DNA from: Pseudonocardia kujensis
GTDB taxonomy: Bacteria; Actinomycetota; Actinomycetes; Mycobacteriales; Pseudonocardiaceae
Assembly (NCBI RefSeq): GCF_021283305.1
Contig: NZ_JAJSOK010000031.1
Coordinates: 1 to 64,000 of the forward strand
Direction of reading: 5' to 3'
DNA length: 64,000 nt
Shown here: one piece after another, positions 30,417 to 38,160 of the stretch
Position numbering within the stretch: the first letter of the stretch is position 1
How the letters are laid out: each line of letters opens with the position of its first letter
Translations under genes and position numbers: made by a program
Notes under the pieces: generated by a model
Database searches by the model: none
Told to the model about the DNA's origin: nothing
Seen by the model: the letters and a program-made list of their open reading frames with translations, nothing else

Positions 30417-31307
30417 TCACGGGCGGGCGACCAGCACCGGGCAGTCGGCGTGGTGCAGGAGCGCATGGCTCACCGAGCCGAGCAGCAGCCCCGTGGCGTT
30501 CCCGCGACCGCGCGAGCCGACGACCAGCAGCTGCGCCCGCGCCGCTGCCCCGAGCAGCGCGGGGGCCGGCCGGTCCCGCTCCACGAGCCGGCGGACCTCG
30601 ACGTCGGGGTACTTCTCCGCCCAGCCCGCCAGCCGCTGCGCGAGCAGGGCGTGCTCCTCCGTCTCCAGGGACGCCCAGTCGATCACGGGGGCGAGGGCCG
30701 GCTCGAGCATCTCGTCCGACCAGGTGTGCAGCGCGACGAGCGGCGCCACCCGCAGCGCGGCCTCCTCGAACGCCAGGCCGAGCGCGGCCTCGCTCGTCGG
30801 CGAGCCGTCGACCCCGACGACGACGGGTCGCGGATCCGCCCGCCCCGCCGCGGCGCGGTCGTCCCGTCGCCCCCGGACCACGAGCACCGGGGACCCGCCG
30901 CGGGAGGCCAGGGACACCGCGACCGAGCCGACCAGCAGGCCGGTGAAGCCGCCCAGCCCACGGCTGCCGACGACGGTCAGCCGGGCGCGGTCCGACTCGT
31001 CGAGGAGCACCGGGGCCGGGAAGCCCTCCCACAACGCCGGCTCGACGGCCACGTCCGGCGCCGCCTCCCGGGCCAGCTCGGCCGCGGACTCCAGCACCGC
31101 CCGCGCGGCCTCGGCCATCGTGCTCCGGTACGCGGTGCCGAGGCCCGGATTGCCGACGTGACCGGCCGGGAGCGGCGCGAAGGCGAGCACCGGCCGCAGC
31201 CGGGCGCGCCGCAGGGCGGCCTCGCCGGCCGCCCACCGCACGGCGTCGCGTGCCGACTCCGACTCGTCCACGCCGACGACCGGGCCGCCGGGCTGTCCTC
31301 GCGTCAT
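30417..31307 (-). CDS. Universal stress protein, tandem USP domains
   Basis: 296 residues with two UspA domains. The first has VVGVDESESARDAVRWAAGE and SRGLGGFTGLLVGSVA; the second has VVVGVDGSPTSEAALGLAFE and the ATP-binding GSRGRGNATGLLLGSVSHAL. The conserved G-2x-G-9x-GS(S/N) pattern is present in the C-terminal domain, so it probably binds ATP. Such tandem proteins are induced in hypoxia or stationary phase in actinobacteria. GAGAGGA precedes the ATG. Confidence 0.92.
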   Translation of the reverse strand: MTRGQPGGPVVGVDESESARDAVRWAAGEAALRRARLRPVLAFAPLPAGHVGNPGLGTAYRSTMAEAARAVLESAAELAREAAPDVAVEPALWEGFPAPVLLDESDRARLTVVGSRGLGGFTGLLVGSVAVSLASRGGSPVLVVRGRRDDRAAAGRADPRPVVVGVDGSPTSEAALGLAFEEAALRVAPLVALHTWSDEMLEPALAPVIDWASLETEEHALLAQRLAGWAEKYPDVEVRRLVERDRPAPALLGAAARAQLLVVGSRGRGNATGLLLGSVSHALLHHADCPVLVARP

Positions 31308-31373
31308 CCTCGGGTCCTCTCGGCGGCGGGGCGGCCGACGGGGACCGGGCGGCGCGGGTGTGCTCGACGGGCA

Positions 31374-31550
31374 TCAGGATCCCTTCGGGTCGTCCTCGAC
31401 GGTTCCGGTGTGCGGCGCCGCGGCCGCCTCCGCGTCGGCCCGCGGCCCGGGGGCGTCGACGACCTGGTCCGGATCGGCCTCGTCGCCGTAGAGGGCGGCC
31501 AGGACGTGCCGTTCCTCGTCCGCATCGGGCACCGTCGACGACGAAGGCAT
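31374..31550 (-). CDS. Small acidic hypothetical protein
   Basis: 58 residues, Asp/Glu/Ala-rich (ADEERHVLAALYGDEADPDQ, then VVDAPGPRADAEAAAA), no homologue recognised. It ends 66 bases upstream of the tandem USP start on the same strand and could be co-transcribed. No convincing SD precedes the ATG, so it is tentative. Confidence 0.4.
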   Translation of the reverse strand: MPSSSTVPDADEERHVLAALYGDEADPDQVVDAPGPRADAEAAAAPHTGTVEDDPKGS

Positions 31551-31717
31551 GGCGCCAAGGGTCCGGTCGGCGCGCCGCGGCGGGCAGGGCCGAAGGTCCG
31601 TCACGGTCTCGCGTCCGGCCGCTGCGCGTACGCCGTCTAGCACGGCGCACCGGGTCCACCGACCCTGCCGTCCCGGCCGCTCCTGCGGCACCCTGCACCC
31701 GAGCCGACCCGATCCGC

Positions 31718-31747
31718 TGCGGAGCACACGATTGCGGAGCACACGAT
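31718..31747 (+). repeat. 15-bp tandem duplication over RBS/start
   Basis: TGCGGAGCACACGAT occurs twice head-to-tail (31718-31732, 31733-31747). The second copy carries the GGAG and the first two bases of the ATG of the following gene. Confidence 0.85.
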
Positions 31748-32372
31748 GACCCTGGTCGACCACGGGCCGCTGACCGGTTGGGACTCGCTGGTGGTGCTGC
31801 TCGTCGAGGGAACGGACCCGCCCGGCCGTGAGCCCCCGGACTGGGTCCGGAACTGGGTCCACGGCTCCGGCGCGGCCCTCGAGGTCGCACGGGGTGCCGG
31901 TCCGGGCGCCGCCCTCCCCGGCGCGGCCCTCCACCGGCACCGCGCCGTCCTGGTGCACCGCCCCGACGTCGCCTCCCCGCCGCACCGGCTCGTCGCCGCG
32001 GTGCAGGAGTACGACGCGGACCGGCCCGTCGTCGACGCGGCGGTCTCCGCCGCCAAGGTGTGCCACGGCCGGTTGCGGATCCTGCACGCCGTACCCCGGT
32101 CGTTCGGCGAGCGCAGCGTCGGCCTCGCCGAGGCGGTGGACCGGGGACGGCGGCTGGTGTCCACCATCGGGGCGGCCGAGGAGCCGGGCGTGCCGGTCGG
32201 CCGTGACCTCGTCCGGGCGTGGCCGCACGAGATCCTCGACGAGACCCTGGAGGCCGACCTGCTGGTCGTCGGCGGTCCACGCCCGAACGGGCCGGCCGAG
32301 CTCGGGCTGACCGCCCTCACCGCCGTGGTGCACGCGCCGTGTTCGGTGCTGGTCGTACCGCGCGCGGCCTGA
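31746..32372 (+). CDS. Universal stress protein-like, divergent
   Basis: 208 residues. The C-terminal ~110 residues form a UspA fold (VVDAAVSAAKVCHGRLRILH, EADLLVVGGPRPNGPAELGL, VVHAPCSVLVVPR). The N-terminal half is divergent and may be a degenerate first USP domain (GWDSLVVLLVEGTDPPG). The ATP loop lacks the usual Gly/Ser pattern, so nucleotide binding is uncertain. It is transcribed away from the tandem USP gene. GGAG lies 6 bases before the ATG. Confidence 0.75.
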   Translation: MTLVDHGPLTGWDSLVVLLVEGTDPPGREPPDWVRNWVHGSGAALEVARGAGPGAALPGAALHRHRAVLVHRPDVASPPHRLVAAVQEYDADRPVVDAAVSAAKVCHGRLRILHAVPRSFGERSVGLAEAVDRGRRLVSTIGAAEEPGVPVGRDLVRAWPHEILDETLEADLLVVGGPRPNGPAELGLTALTAVVHAPCSVLVVPRAA

Positions 32373-32403
32373 TCGACCGCTCCGGCCAGCACGGCGATCC
32401 CGC

Positions 32404-32583
32404 ATGACGGACTTGGCGGCGCGGCTCACCGCGCTGCACCGGTCTGCGCAGCGCCCCCGTGAGGCCCGGAGACAGCCCCGCTGCAGGCGCGTGGGCTTCT
32501 CCGGCTCCTCCCCGGAATCCGCCCCGGCTCCCGGACCGATTCGCGGAGTCCCGGTACCCCTTCTGTACCGTGGTCGTTCATGA
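32404..32583 (+). CDS. Possible small ORF or remnant overlapping the STAS gene
   Basis: 59-codon frame starting MTDLAARLTALHRSAQRPRE, which resembles the first residues of isocitrate-lyase/PEP-mutase-family proteins, then becoming Pro/Arg-rich. Its TGA overlaps the STAS ATG (ATGA). No SD. It could be a decayed gene start or chance. Confidence 0.2.
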   Translation: MTDLAARLTALHRSAQRPREARRQPRCRRVGFSGSSPESAPAPGPIRGVPVPLLYRGRS

Positions 32584-32975
32584 CGTCGTCACCGTGGAGA
32601 GGACCACAGGTCCGGGTGACCGTGCGGCGTCACGGCTTCGGCGGGCACGAGGCAGTGGTCGTCCGGGTCCTCGGCGAGATCGACGACGACACCGGCGGTC
32701 AGGTTCGGGCCGCCTACGCCGAGGCGTTCGCGGCAGGCCTGCCGACCGTCGTGGTCGACCTCACCGGCGTCACCCTGCTCGCCTCCCAGGGCATCGCCGA
32801 CCTGCTGCTGGCCCAGCGCAGTGCCGCGTCCACCGGGACCGCGCTGCACCTCGTCGCCGGCGAGAACCCGCGCGTCCTGCGCCCGCTCCACCTCACCGGC
32901 GTCGCCGACGTCCTCGGCGCCTGCCGCGACCTCGACGAGGTCGTCCGGCGCGGCCCGGAGTCGCGGGCGGGCTGA
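32580..32975 (+). CDS. STAS-domain anti-sigma factor antagonist
   Basis: 131 residues: VVVRVLGEIDDDTGGQVRAA, VVVDLTGVTLLASQGIADLL, HLVAGENPRVLRPLHLTGV. The Ser in LLASQGIADLL stands where SpoIIAA/RsbV proteins are phosphorylated by their anti-sigma kinases. It would bind an RsbW-like kinase to free a sigma factor. No kinase is adjacent; the closest here is the ATPase-domain protein at the left end. TACCGT lies 8 bases before the ATG and no SD is visible. Confidence 0.85.
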   Translation: MTSSPWRGPQVRVTVRRHGFGGHEAVVVRVLGEIDDDTGGQVRAAYAEAFAAGLPTVVVDLTGVTLLASQGIADLLLAQRSAASTGTALHLVAGENPRVLRPLHLTGVADVLGACRDLDEVVRRGPESRAG

Positions 32976-33051
32976 GCGGCGAAGGGCGCCGGGCGGGTTG
33001 GAGCGGCGCTGAGCGGGAACCTGTCGCTCTCGACGACAGGGAGGTACGCGC

Positions 33052-33576
33052 ATGAAGATCGGGATCTTCGTCCTGCGGGCCGTGGTCGGGCTGCTGTTCC
33101 TGGGGCACGGGCTGCAGAAGCTGACCGAGCGGTTCGGCGGGCACGGCCTCACGCAGACCGCGGCCGGGTTCGAGGCCATGGGTCTGCGCCCGGGGCGGCA
33201 GAACGCCATCGCCGCGGGCGTCTCGGAGGCGGCCGGGGGCGCCCTGCTCGCCGCCGGGCTGGCCACCCCGCTCGCCACCGGCCTGATCACGGGGACGATG
33301 GGCTCCGCCGTCTACCACGTACACGGGCCGAAGGGGCCCTGGGCGACGCAGGGCGGCTGGGAGTACAACGCCGTGATCCTGGCCGCGGCGTTCGCGATCG
33401 CCGACACCGGGCCGGGCGGACTCTCGCTCGACCACGCGCTGGGCATCGAGCGCTCGGGGTGGCGGGTCGCCCTCGCCCAGCTCGTGGCCGGCCTCGTCGG
33501 CTCGGCGGCCGTGGCGGCGCGGGCGACGGCACCCGCCCCCACGGTGGTGCCGGTCGCCGAGAGCGGCGGCACCTGA
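33052..33576 (+). CDS. DoxX-family membrane protein
   Basis: 174 residues with four hydrophobic helices: FVLRAVVGLLFLGHGLQKLT, AAGVSEAAGGALLAAGLATP, AVILAAAFAIADTGPGGLSL, LAQLVAGLVGSAAVAARATA. The family links to thiol/redox stress in mycobacteria, but biochemical roles vary. GGGAGG eight bases before the ATG supports the start. It is a single gene ending just before a convergent gene. Confidence 0.85.
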   Translation: MKIGIFVLRAVVGLLFLGHGLQKLTERFGGHGLTQTAAGFEAMGLRPGRQNAIAAGVSEAAGGALLAAGLATPLATGLITGTMGSAVYHVHGPKGPWATQGGWEYNAVILAAAFAIADTGPGGLSLDHALGIERSGWRVALAQLVAGLVGSAAVAARATAPAPTVVPVAESGGT

Positions 33577-33657
33577 CCCCTCCGGCCTCCCAGCGGCATC
33601 CTCAGGGCAGGATCGCGTCGGCGACGTCGGCGGCGACGGTAGCCAGGTCACGGCCGT

Positions 33658-33915
33658 TCAGCCCGCCGAGGGGTCCGGCGCCGTGACCGTGAGCAGGCGG
33701 GTCCCGGACAGGTCGAGCCGCAGCAGGCCGCCGCCGGTCCCGAACCGCAGCACGACGGCCGTGCAGGCGGGGCACCGCACCACGAGCGCCGGGGCGTCGG
33801 GATAGAGGTCGTGGGCGCCCAGCTCCGTGCGCGCCCCGCACCCGCCACAGGTGAGGACGGCGCCGGTGAGGTCGAGCGCGAAGAGGCCGCGCAGGTCGTC
33901 GAGCGTGGTGGGCAT
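33658..33915 (-). CDS. DUF6510-like zinc-ribbon protein
   Basis: 85 residues: LRGLFALDLTGAVLTCGGCG, then VVRCPACTAVVLRFGTGG and a C-terminal beta strand. Two Cys-x2-Cys pairs make a zinc ribbon. The length and pattern match the small DUF6510 family. It sits 3 bases downstream of the sulfite-oxidase-like gene, so it is probably a partner of that enzyme. Confidence 0.78.
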   Translation of the reverse strand: MPTTLDDLRGLFALDLTGAVLTCGGCGARTELGAHDLYPDAPALVVRCPACTAVVLRFGTGGGLLRLDLSGTRLLTVTAPDPSAG

Positions 33916-33918
33916 GCC

Positions 33919-34518
33919 TCAGTCCCCCGCGTAGCGCTGCTCGCGCCACGGATCGCCGTAGTCGTGGTAGCCGAAGGTCTCCCAGAAGCCGGGCTCGTCG
34001 AACGCGGTGAGCGCCAGCCCCCGCACCCACTTCGCCGACTTCCAGAAGTAGAGGTGCGGCACGAGCAGCCGCGCGGGCCCGCCGTGCTCGGGCGCGAGCG
34101 GCTCGTCCTCGTAGGTGTCGACCACCCACCCCTGCCCCTCGGTCAGGTCCGCCAGCGGCAGGTTGGTGGTGTACCCGCCGTCGGAGAAGGCGACGACGTA
34201 CTCCGCCGCCGTCTCCACGCCGTCGAGCAGGGTGTCGATCGCGACGCCGGACCAGCGGGTGTCGAACTTCGACCAGCTGGTCACGCAGTGGATGTCGACC
34301 GTGACCGGTTCGTGGGGCAGGGCCCGGAACTCCTCCCACGTCCAGCGGTGCAGCCCGTCGACCTGTCCCTGCACCACGAAGTCCCACTCGTCGAGCGGGG
34401 TGTGCGGCGTCGGGCCGGCGGTGAGCACCGGGAACCCGTCGCCGATGTCCCGTTGCCCGGGAGGCAGCCGCCGGTCGCGCCGCCCCCGCCCGTGGAACCC
34501 CCGCGACACCACAGCCAT
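33919..34518 (-). CDS. Sulfite oxidase-like molybdopterin oxidoreductase
   Basis: 199 residues, a minimal SUOX-fold domain like the MsrP/YedY catalytic core. The molybdenum-binding Cys is in VDIHCVTSWSKFD, followed by WSGVAIDTLL, FSDGGYTTNLPLADLT and a GPARLLVPHLYFWKSAKWV pocket. There is no Tat signal, so it appears cytoplasmic. It probably oxidises or reduces a small sulfur or N-oxide compound. It is co-transcribed with the zinc-ribbon gene and divergent from the metQ-like gene. Confidence 0.88.
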   Translation of the reverse strand: MAVVSRGFHGRGRRDRRLPPGQRDIGDGFPVLTAGPTPHTPLDEWDFVVQGQVDGLHRWTWEEFRALPHEPVTVDIHCVTSWSKFDTRWSGVAIDTLLDGVETAAEYVVAFSDGGYTTNLPLADLTEGQGWVVDTYEDEPLAPEHGGPARLLVPHLYFWKSAKWVRGLALTAFDEPGFWETFGYHDYGDPWREQRYAGD

Positions 34519-34819
34519 CGCGCGCCCCCTTCCCTCGGAGGCACCCGAGCATGCCGGGTGGGCGGGGCCGCCACATCGCGCGTTCGTACGAAGCGGCCCC
34601 GGTTCGGCGCGCCGCCGGGCGGTCCCCCGTGGCGGGCGCGATGAGCTGCTCGAGCGGGAGATCCGCGCGCCCTACCGGCGAAGGACCGTCCGGACAGCGC
34701 CACGCGCGCCGCGCTGATCCCCGGATCGGGCCCGTTCGGGGCGTTTCGACTCCTCCACCGCGCGCATCCGGGGCGGCGACGGCGGCCGCGTGCCGCGACC
34801 CAGCTCCGAGAGGACCGAC
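34519..34819. other. Divergent intergenic region before metQ-like gene
   Basis: 301 bases between the sulfite-oxidase-like and metQ-like genes. I looked for an S-box or other SAM-sensing leader and saw no recognisable core. No gene supported. Confidence 0.45.
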
Positions 34820-35734
34820 ATGCCGCGCCTCCCGCGCCTCCCGCGCGTCACGCGCGCGCTGCTCCTGCTCGTCCCCCTCCTCGTGGCCGTGGCGTGTGCG
34901 GCGCCGGGCACCGCCCCGTCCGGCGGGTCCGGGAACGGGGGCGGGCAGACGGTCTCGATCGGCGTCGCCGACGCGAGCGAGAACTACTGGAACGTCTACA
35001 AGGCCAAGGCCGCCGCCCAGGGCATCACGGTGAACCTGGTGAACTTCACCGACTACAACCAGCCCAACCCTGCGCTGTCGCAGGGCCAGCTGCAGCTCAA
35101 CGAGTTCCAGCACCTGCTGTACCTGGCGAACTACGACGTCAAGAACAACGACACGCTCGTGCCGATCGGCGCGACCGCCGTCTACCCGCTGCCGCTGTAC
35201 TCGACCACCCACACGTCCCTGGACCAGATCCCGCAGGGCGGGAAGGTCGCGATCCCGAACGACCCCACCAACCAGGCGCGGGCGCTGCTCGTGCTGCAGG
35301 CGGCGAAGCTGATCTCGCTGAAGGGCGGTGGCAACTCGCTGTCCACCCCGAACGACGTCGACACCGCCGCCTCGAAGGTCACCGTGCTCCCGGTCGACGC
35401 GGCGCAGACCGCGGCGAACCTCGGCGGGGTCGACGCGGCCGTCGTGAACAACAACTACGCGACCGCCGCGAACCTGCGCGACGACCAGATCCTCTACGCC
35501 GAGGACCCGAACAGCGACGCGGCCAAGCCGTACATCAACGCCTTCGTGGCGCGCGCGGCCGACAAGGACAACGCGACCTACCTCACGCTCGCCCAGCTCT
35601 ACCACGACCCCGAGGTCGTCGACGCGGTGCGCAAGGACCTCGGTACGAGCGGCGTCCTCAAGACCAACGACGCCGCGGACCTGCAGGCCACCACGGCGCA
35701 GATCGAGGACACCATCCGGAAGGCGGGCGGCTGA
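34820..35734 (+). CDS. metQ: MetQ/NlpA-type substrate-binding lipoprotein
   Basis: 304 residues. The signal peptide ALLLLVPLLVAVACAAPG carries a lipobox Cys, followed by a Gly/Ser linker and the NlpA fold: VSIGVADASENYWNVYKAKA, LVNFTDYNQPNPALSQGQL, NEFQHLLYLANY and IPNDPTNQARALLVLQAA. It captures methionine, or a related sulfur compound, outside the membrane for the MetNI importer encoded next. Methionine is presumed from family and context. GAGAGGA precedes the ATG at 34820. Confidence 0.92.
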   Translation: MPRLPRLPRVTRALLLLVPLLVAVACAAPGTAPSGGSGNGGGQTVSIGVADASENYWNVYKAKAAAQGITVNLVNFTDYNQPNPALSQGQLQLNEFQHLLYLANYDVKNNDTLVPIGATAVYPLPLYSTTHTSLDQIPQGGKVAIPNDPTNQARALLVLQAAKLISLKGGGNSLSTPNDVDTAASKVTVLPVDAAQTAANLGGVDAAVVNNNYATAANLRDDQILYAEDPNSDAAKPYINAFVARAADKDNATYLTLAQLYHDPEVVDAVRKDLGTSGVLKTNDAADLQATTAQIEDTIRKAGG

Positions 35735-35737
35735 CCC

Positions 35738-36775
35738 GTGCCGCCGGTGATCTCCTTCCGGGGAGCCACCAAGACCTTCGCCGGTCCCCGCGGCGCGGAG
35801 GTCCGGGCCGTCGACGGCGTCGACCTCGACATCGCCCCGGGCGAGGTCGCCGGCGTGATCGGCTACTCGGGGGCGGGCAAGAGCACGCTCGTCCGGATGG
35901 TCAACGCGCTGGAGCTGCCGACCTCCGGGACGGTGACGGTGGCCGGGCGGGTGACCGGGACGCTCGGCGAGCGCGGGCTCCGGGAGCTGCGCGCCGACGT
36001 CGGGATGATCTTCCAGCAGTTCAACCTGTTCTCCTCCCGCACCGTCGCCGGCAACGTCGGCTACCCGCTGCGGATCGCCGGCTGGTCGCGCGAGCAACGC
36101 CGCGACCGGGTCCGGGAGCTGCTGGAGTTCGTGGGGATCCTGGACAAGGCCCGGCAGTACCCCGCCCAGCTCTCCGGCGGCCAGAAGCAACGCGTCGGGA
36201 TCGCCCGCGCGCTGGCCACGTCGCCGGGGATCCTGCTGGCCGACGAGGCCACCAGCGCCCTCGACCCGGAGACCACCCAGGACGTCCTCGCCCTGCTCAG
36301 GCGCGTGAACGCCGAGCTCGGGACCACCATCGTGGTGATCACGCACGAGATGGAGGTGGTCAGCTCGATCTGCCACACCGTGGCGGTGATGGAGCGGGGC
36401 CGGGTGATCGAACAGGGCCCGGTCTACGACGTCTTCGCCGACCCGCGCGCACCCGCGACCCGCCGGTTCGTGCACAGCGTGCTGCGCGACACGCCGTCCG
36501 GCGCGACGCTGGCCCGGCTGCGCGAGCACTTCCCGGGCCGCCTCGTCACGGTGTGGGTGCGGGCGGGGTCCGGCGCGCGGTCGGCGCTCTCCGACGTCCT
36601 CGCCACCCATTCCGCCGGCCACGGCGTCCGCAGCACGATCGTCTACGGCGGCATCCGCGAGCTCGCCGAGAAGCCCCTGGGCAGCATCACCTTCGCGCTC
36701 ACCGGCGACGACGCCGCGGTCGACGCCCTGATCGCCGACCTGCGCAGGCACACCCGCGTCGAGGAGGCTGCATGA
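35738..36775 (+). CDS. metN: Methionine-type ABC transporter ATP-binding protein
   Basis: 345 residues. Walker A is GYSGAGKSTLVRMV, the signature LSGGQKQRVGIARALA and Walker B ILLADEATSAL, with H-loop VVITHEMEV. The C-terminal ~80 residues form the ACT-like NIL domain, which senses cytoplasmic methionine and trans-inhibits the pump in E. coli MetN. It starts with GTG three bases after metQ and ends overlapping metI. Confidence 0.95.
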   Translation: MPPVISFRGATKTFAGPRGAEVRAVDGVDLDIAPGEVAGVIGYSGAGKSTLVRMVNALELPTSGTVTVAGRVTGTLGERGLRELRADVGMIFQQFNLFSSRTVAGNVGYPLRIAGWSREQRRDRVRELLEFVGILDKARQYPAQLSGGQKQRVGIARALATSPGILLADEATSALDPETTQDVLALLRRVNAELGTTIVVITHEMEVVSSICHTVAVMERGRVIEQGPVYDVFADPRAPATRRFVHSVLRDTPSGATLARLREHFPGRLVTVWVRAGSGARSALSDVLATHSAGHGVRSTIVYGGIRELAEKPLGSITFALTGDDAAVDALIADLRRHTRVEEAA

Positions 36776-37431
36776 CCGACTGGGGCACGCTCGCGCCGAT
36801 CCTGTGGCTGTCCTTCCAGCAGACCGTCTACATGGTCTTCTGGACGATGCTGGTGGCCGGGCTGCTGGGGCTGGGCCTCGGCGTGGCGCTGTACACCACC
36901 CGCCGGGGCGGGCTGCTGCAGAACGCGCCGGTCTTCCACCTGCTCAACGTGCTGGTCAACATCGTGCGGCCGATCCCGTTCATCATCTTCATCACCGCGA
37001 TCGGCCCGCTGACGCTGCTGGCCATGGGCACGACGATCGGCACGCGGTCCGTGCTGTTCCCGATGGCCGCCATGGCGACCTTCGTGATCGGCCGGATCGT
37101 GGAGCAGAACCTCGTCGCCGTGGACCCCGGCGTGGTCGAGGCCGCCCGCGCGATGGGCGCCGGCCGCTTCCGGATCATCTGGAGCGTCCTCGTCCCGGAG
37201 GCGCTCGGCCCGCTGATCCTGGGCTACACGTTCATCTTCGTCGTGGTGGTCGACATGTCGGCGATGGCCGGCTACGTCGGCGGCGGCGGGCTGGGCAACT
37301 TCGCGATCAGCTACGGCTACCAGCAGTTCGACTGGGCGGTCACCCTCGTGACCGTGCTCGTCATCATCGTCGTGGTGCAGGCGGCACAGCTGCTCGGCAA
37401 CCGGCTGGCGCGCAGGGCGCTGCGGCGGTGA
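36772..37431 (+). CDS. metI: Methionine-type ABC transporter permease
   Basis: 219 residues, five predicted membrane helices. The EAA coupling loop is VDPGVVEAARAMGAGRFRII and the start TDWGTLAPILWLSFQQTVYM; PIPFIIFITAIGPLTLLAMG is typical of MetI. It forms the membrane channel with MetN. ATGA overlap with metN gives translational coupling; the operon is metQ-metN-metI. Confidence 0.95.
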   Translation: MTDWGTLAPILWLSFQQTVYMVFWTMLVAGLLGLGLGVALYTTRRGGLLQNAPVFHLLNVLVNIVRPIPFIIFITAIGPLTLLAMGTTIGTRSVLFPMAAMATFVIGRIVEQNLVAVDPGVVEAARAMGAGRFRIIWSVLVPEALGPLILGYTFIFVVVVDMSAMAGYVGGGGLGNFAISYGYQQFDWAVTLVTVLVIIVVVQAAQLLGNRLARRALRR

Positions 37432-37528
37432 GAGCACGCCCGGTGCGGGATCCGCTGCGCGACCGCCCTGGTCGCTCCCACGGGCCCGCGGGCGATGAGT
37501 TCGGACGAGGGCGGCGGTCTTCTCGTCC

Positions 37529-38083
37529 ATGGGCACCCTCAGCTACACGATGACCATGTCCCTCGACGGCTACGTCGAGGACCCGACCGGCAGCATCGCC
37601 TTCACCGACCCGGACGAGGAGGTGCACCGCTTCGCCAACCAGCAGGCCCGCGAGACGGCGGCGTTCCTGTTCGGCCGCGGCCTCTACGACGTCATGGAGG
37701 AGTTCTGGACGGCGCCGGAGCGGGCCGACGGGCCCGACGTGGAGGCGGAGTTCGCCCAGCTCTACGCCGCGACGCCGCGGATCGTGTTCTCCGACTCGCT
37801 GGAGTCGGTCCCGCCCGGGTGCCGGCTGGTGCGCGGCGCCTCTGCGGTCGAGGAGGTGCTCCGGCTCAAGAAGGAGACCGACGGCGACCTGGCCGTCGGC
37901 GGCGCCGGTCTGGCGGCGTCGCTGCTGGACCTGATCGACGAGTTCCGCCCGAGGGTGGCGCCGGCCGTCCTCGGCGGCGGCACGCCGTACTTCCCGCGCG
38001 GCGCCGACCTGCGGCTGCGGCTCGTCGAGGAGCGCGCCTTCCGCAACGGCGTGGTGCACCTGCGGTACGAGAGGACCGGCTGA
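37529..38083 (+). CDS. RibD-C/dihydrofolate reductase-family protein
   Basis: 184 residues: MGTLSYTMTMSLDGYVEDP, FLFGRGLYDVMEEFWTAP, DLAVGGAGLAASLLDLIDEF and VLGGGTPYFPRG. The fold is that of DHFR and the RibD reductase domain and probably binds NADPH. Members are common stress-associated reductases of unknown substrate and rarely true DHFR or RibD. No good SD precedes the ATG. It stands alone after the met operon. Confidence 0.88.
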   Translation: MGTLSYTMTMSLDGYVEDPTGSIAFTDPDEEVHRFANQQARETAAFLFGRGLYDVMEEFWTAPERADGPDVEAEFAQLYAATPRIVFSDSLESVPPGCRLVRGASAVEEVLRLKKETDGDLAVGGAGLAASLLDLIDEFRPRVAPAVLGGGTPYFPRGADLRLRLVEERAFRNGVVHLRYERTG

Positions 38084-38107
38084 CCGTGCACGTGTGAGCG
38101 GAGGACC

Positions 38108-38143
38108 GTCGGAGCGCAGGTCGGAGCGCACTGTCGGATCACA
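38108..38143. repeat. 12-bp direct repeats upstream of purine operon
   Basis: GTCGGAGCGCAG (38108-38119) is followed directly by GTCGGAGCGCAC (38120-38131), then a partial GTCGGATCACA from 38133. They lie 18-53 bases before the permease-fusion ORF and could be regulator sites. Confidence 0.45.
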
Positions 38144-38160
38144 CAAAGGACGGTGCGGAG

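Noticed and set aside
34519..34819. SAM riboswitch before metQ
   Set aside because: No conserved SAM-riboswitch core or terminator/anti-terminator arrangement could be traced.
33602..36751. 1049-codon minus-strand open frame across the met operon
   Set aside because: It crosses four well-supported genes on both strands and reads as Arg/Gly/Ala-rich shadow sequence.
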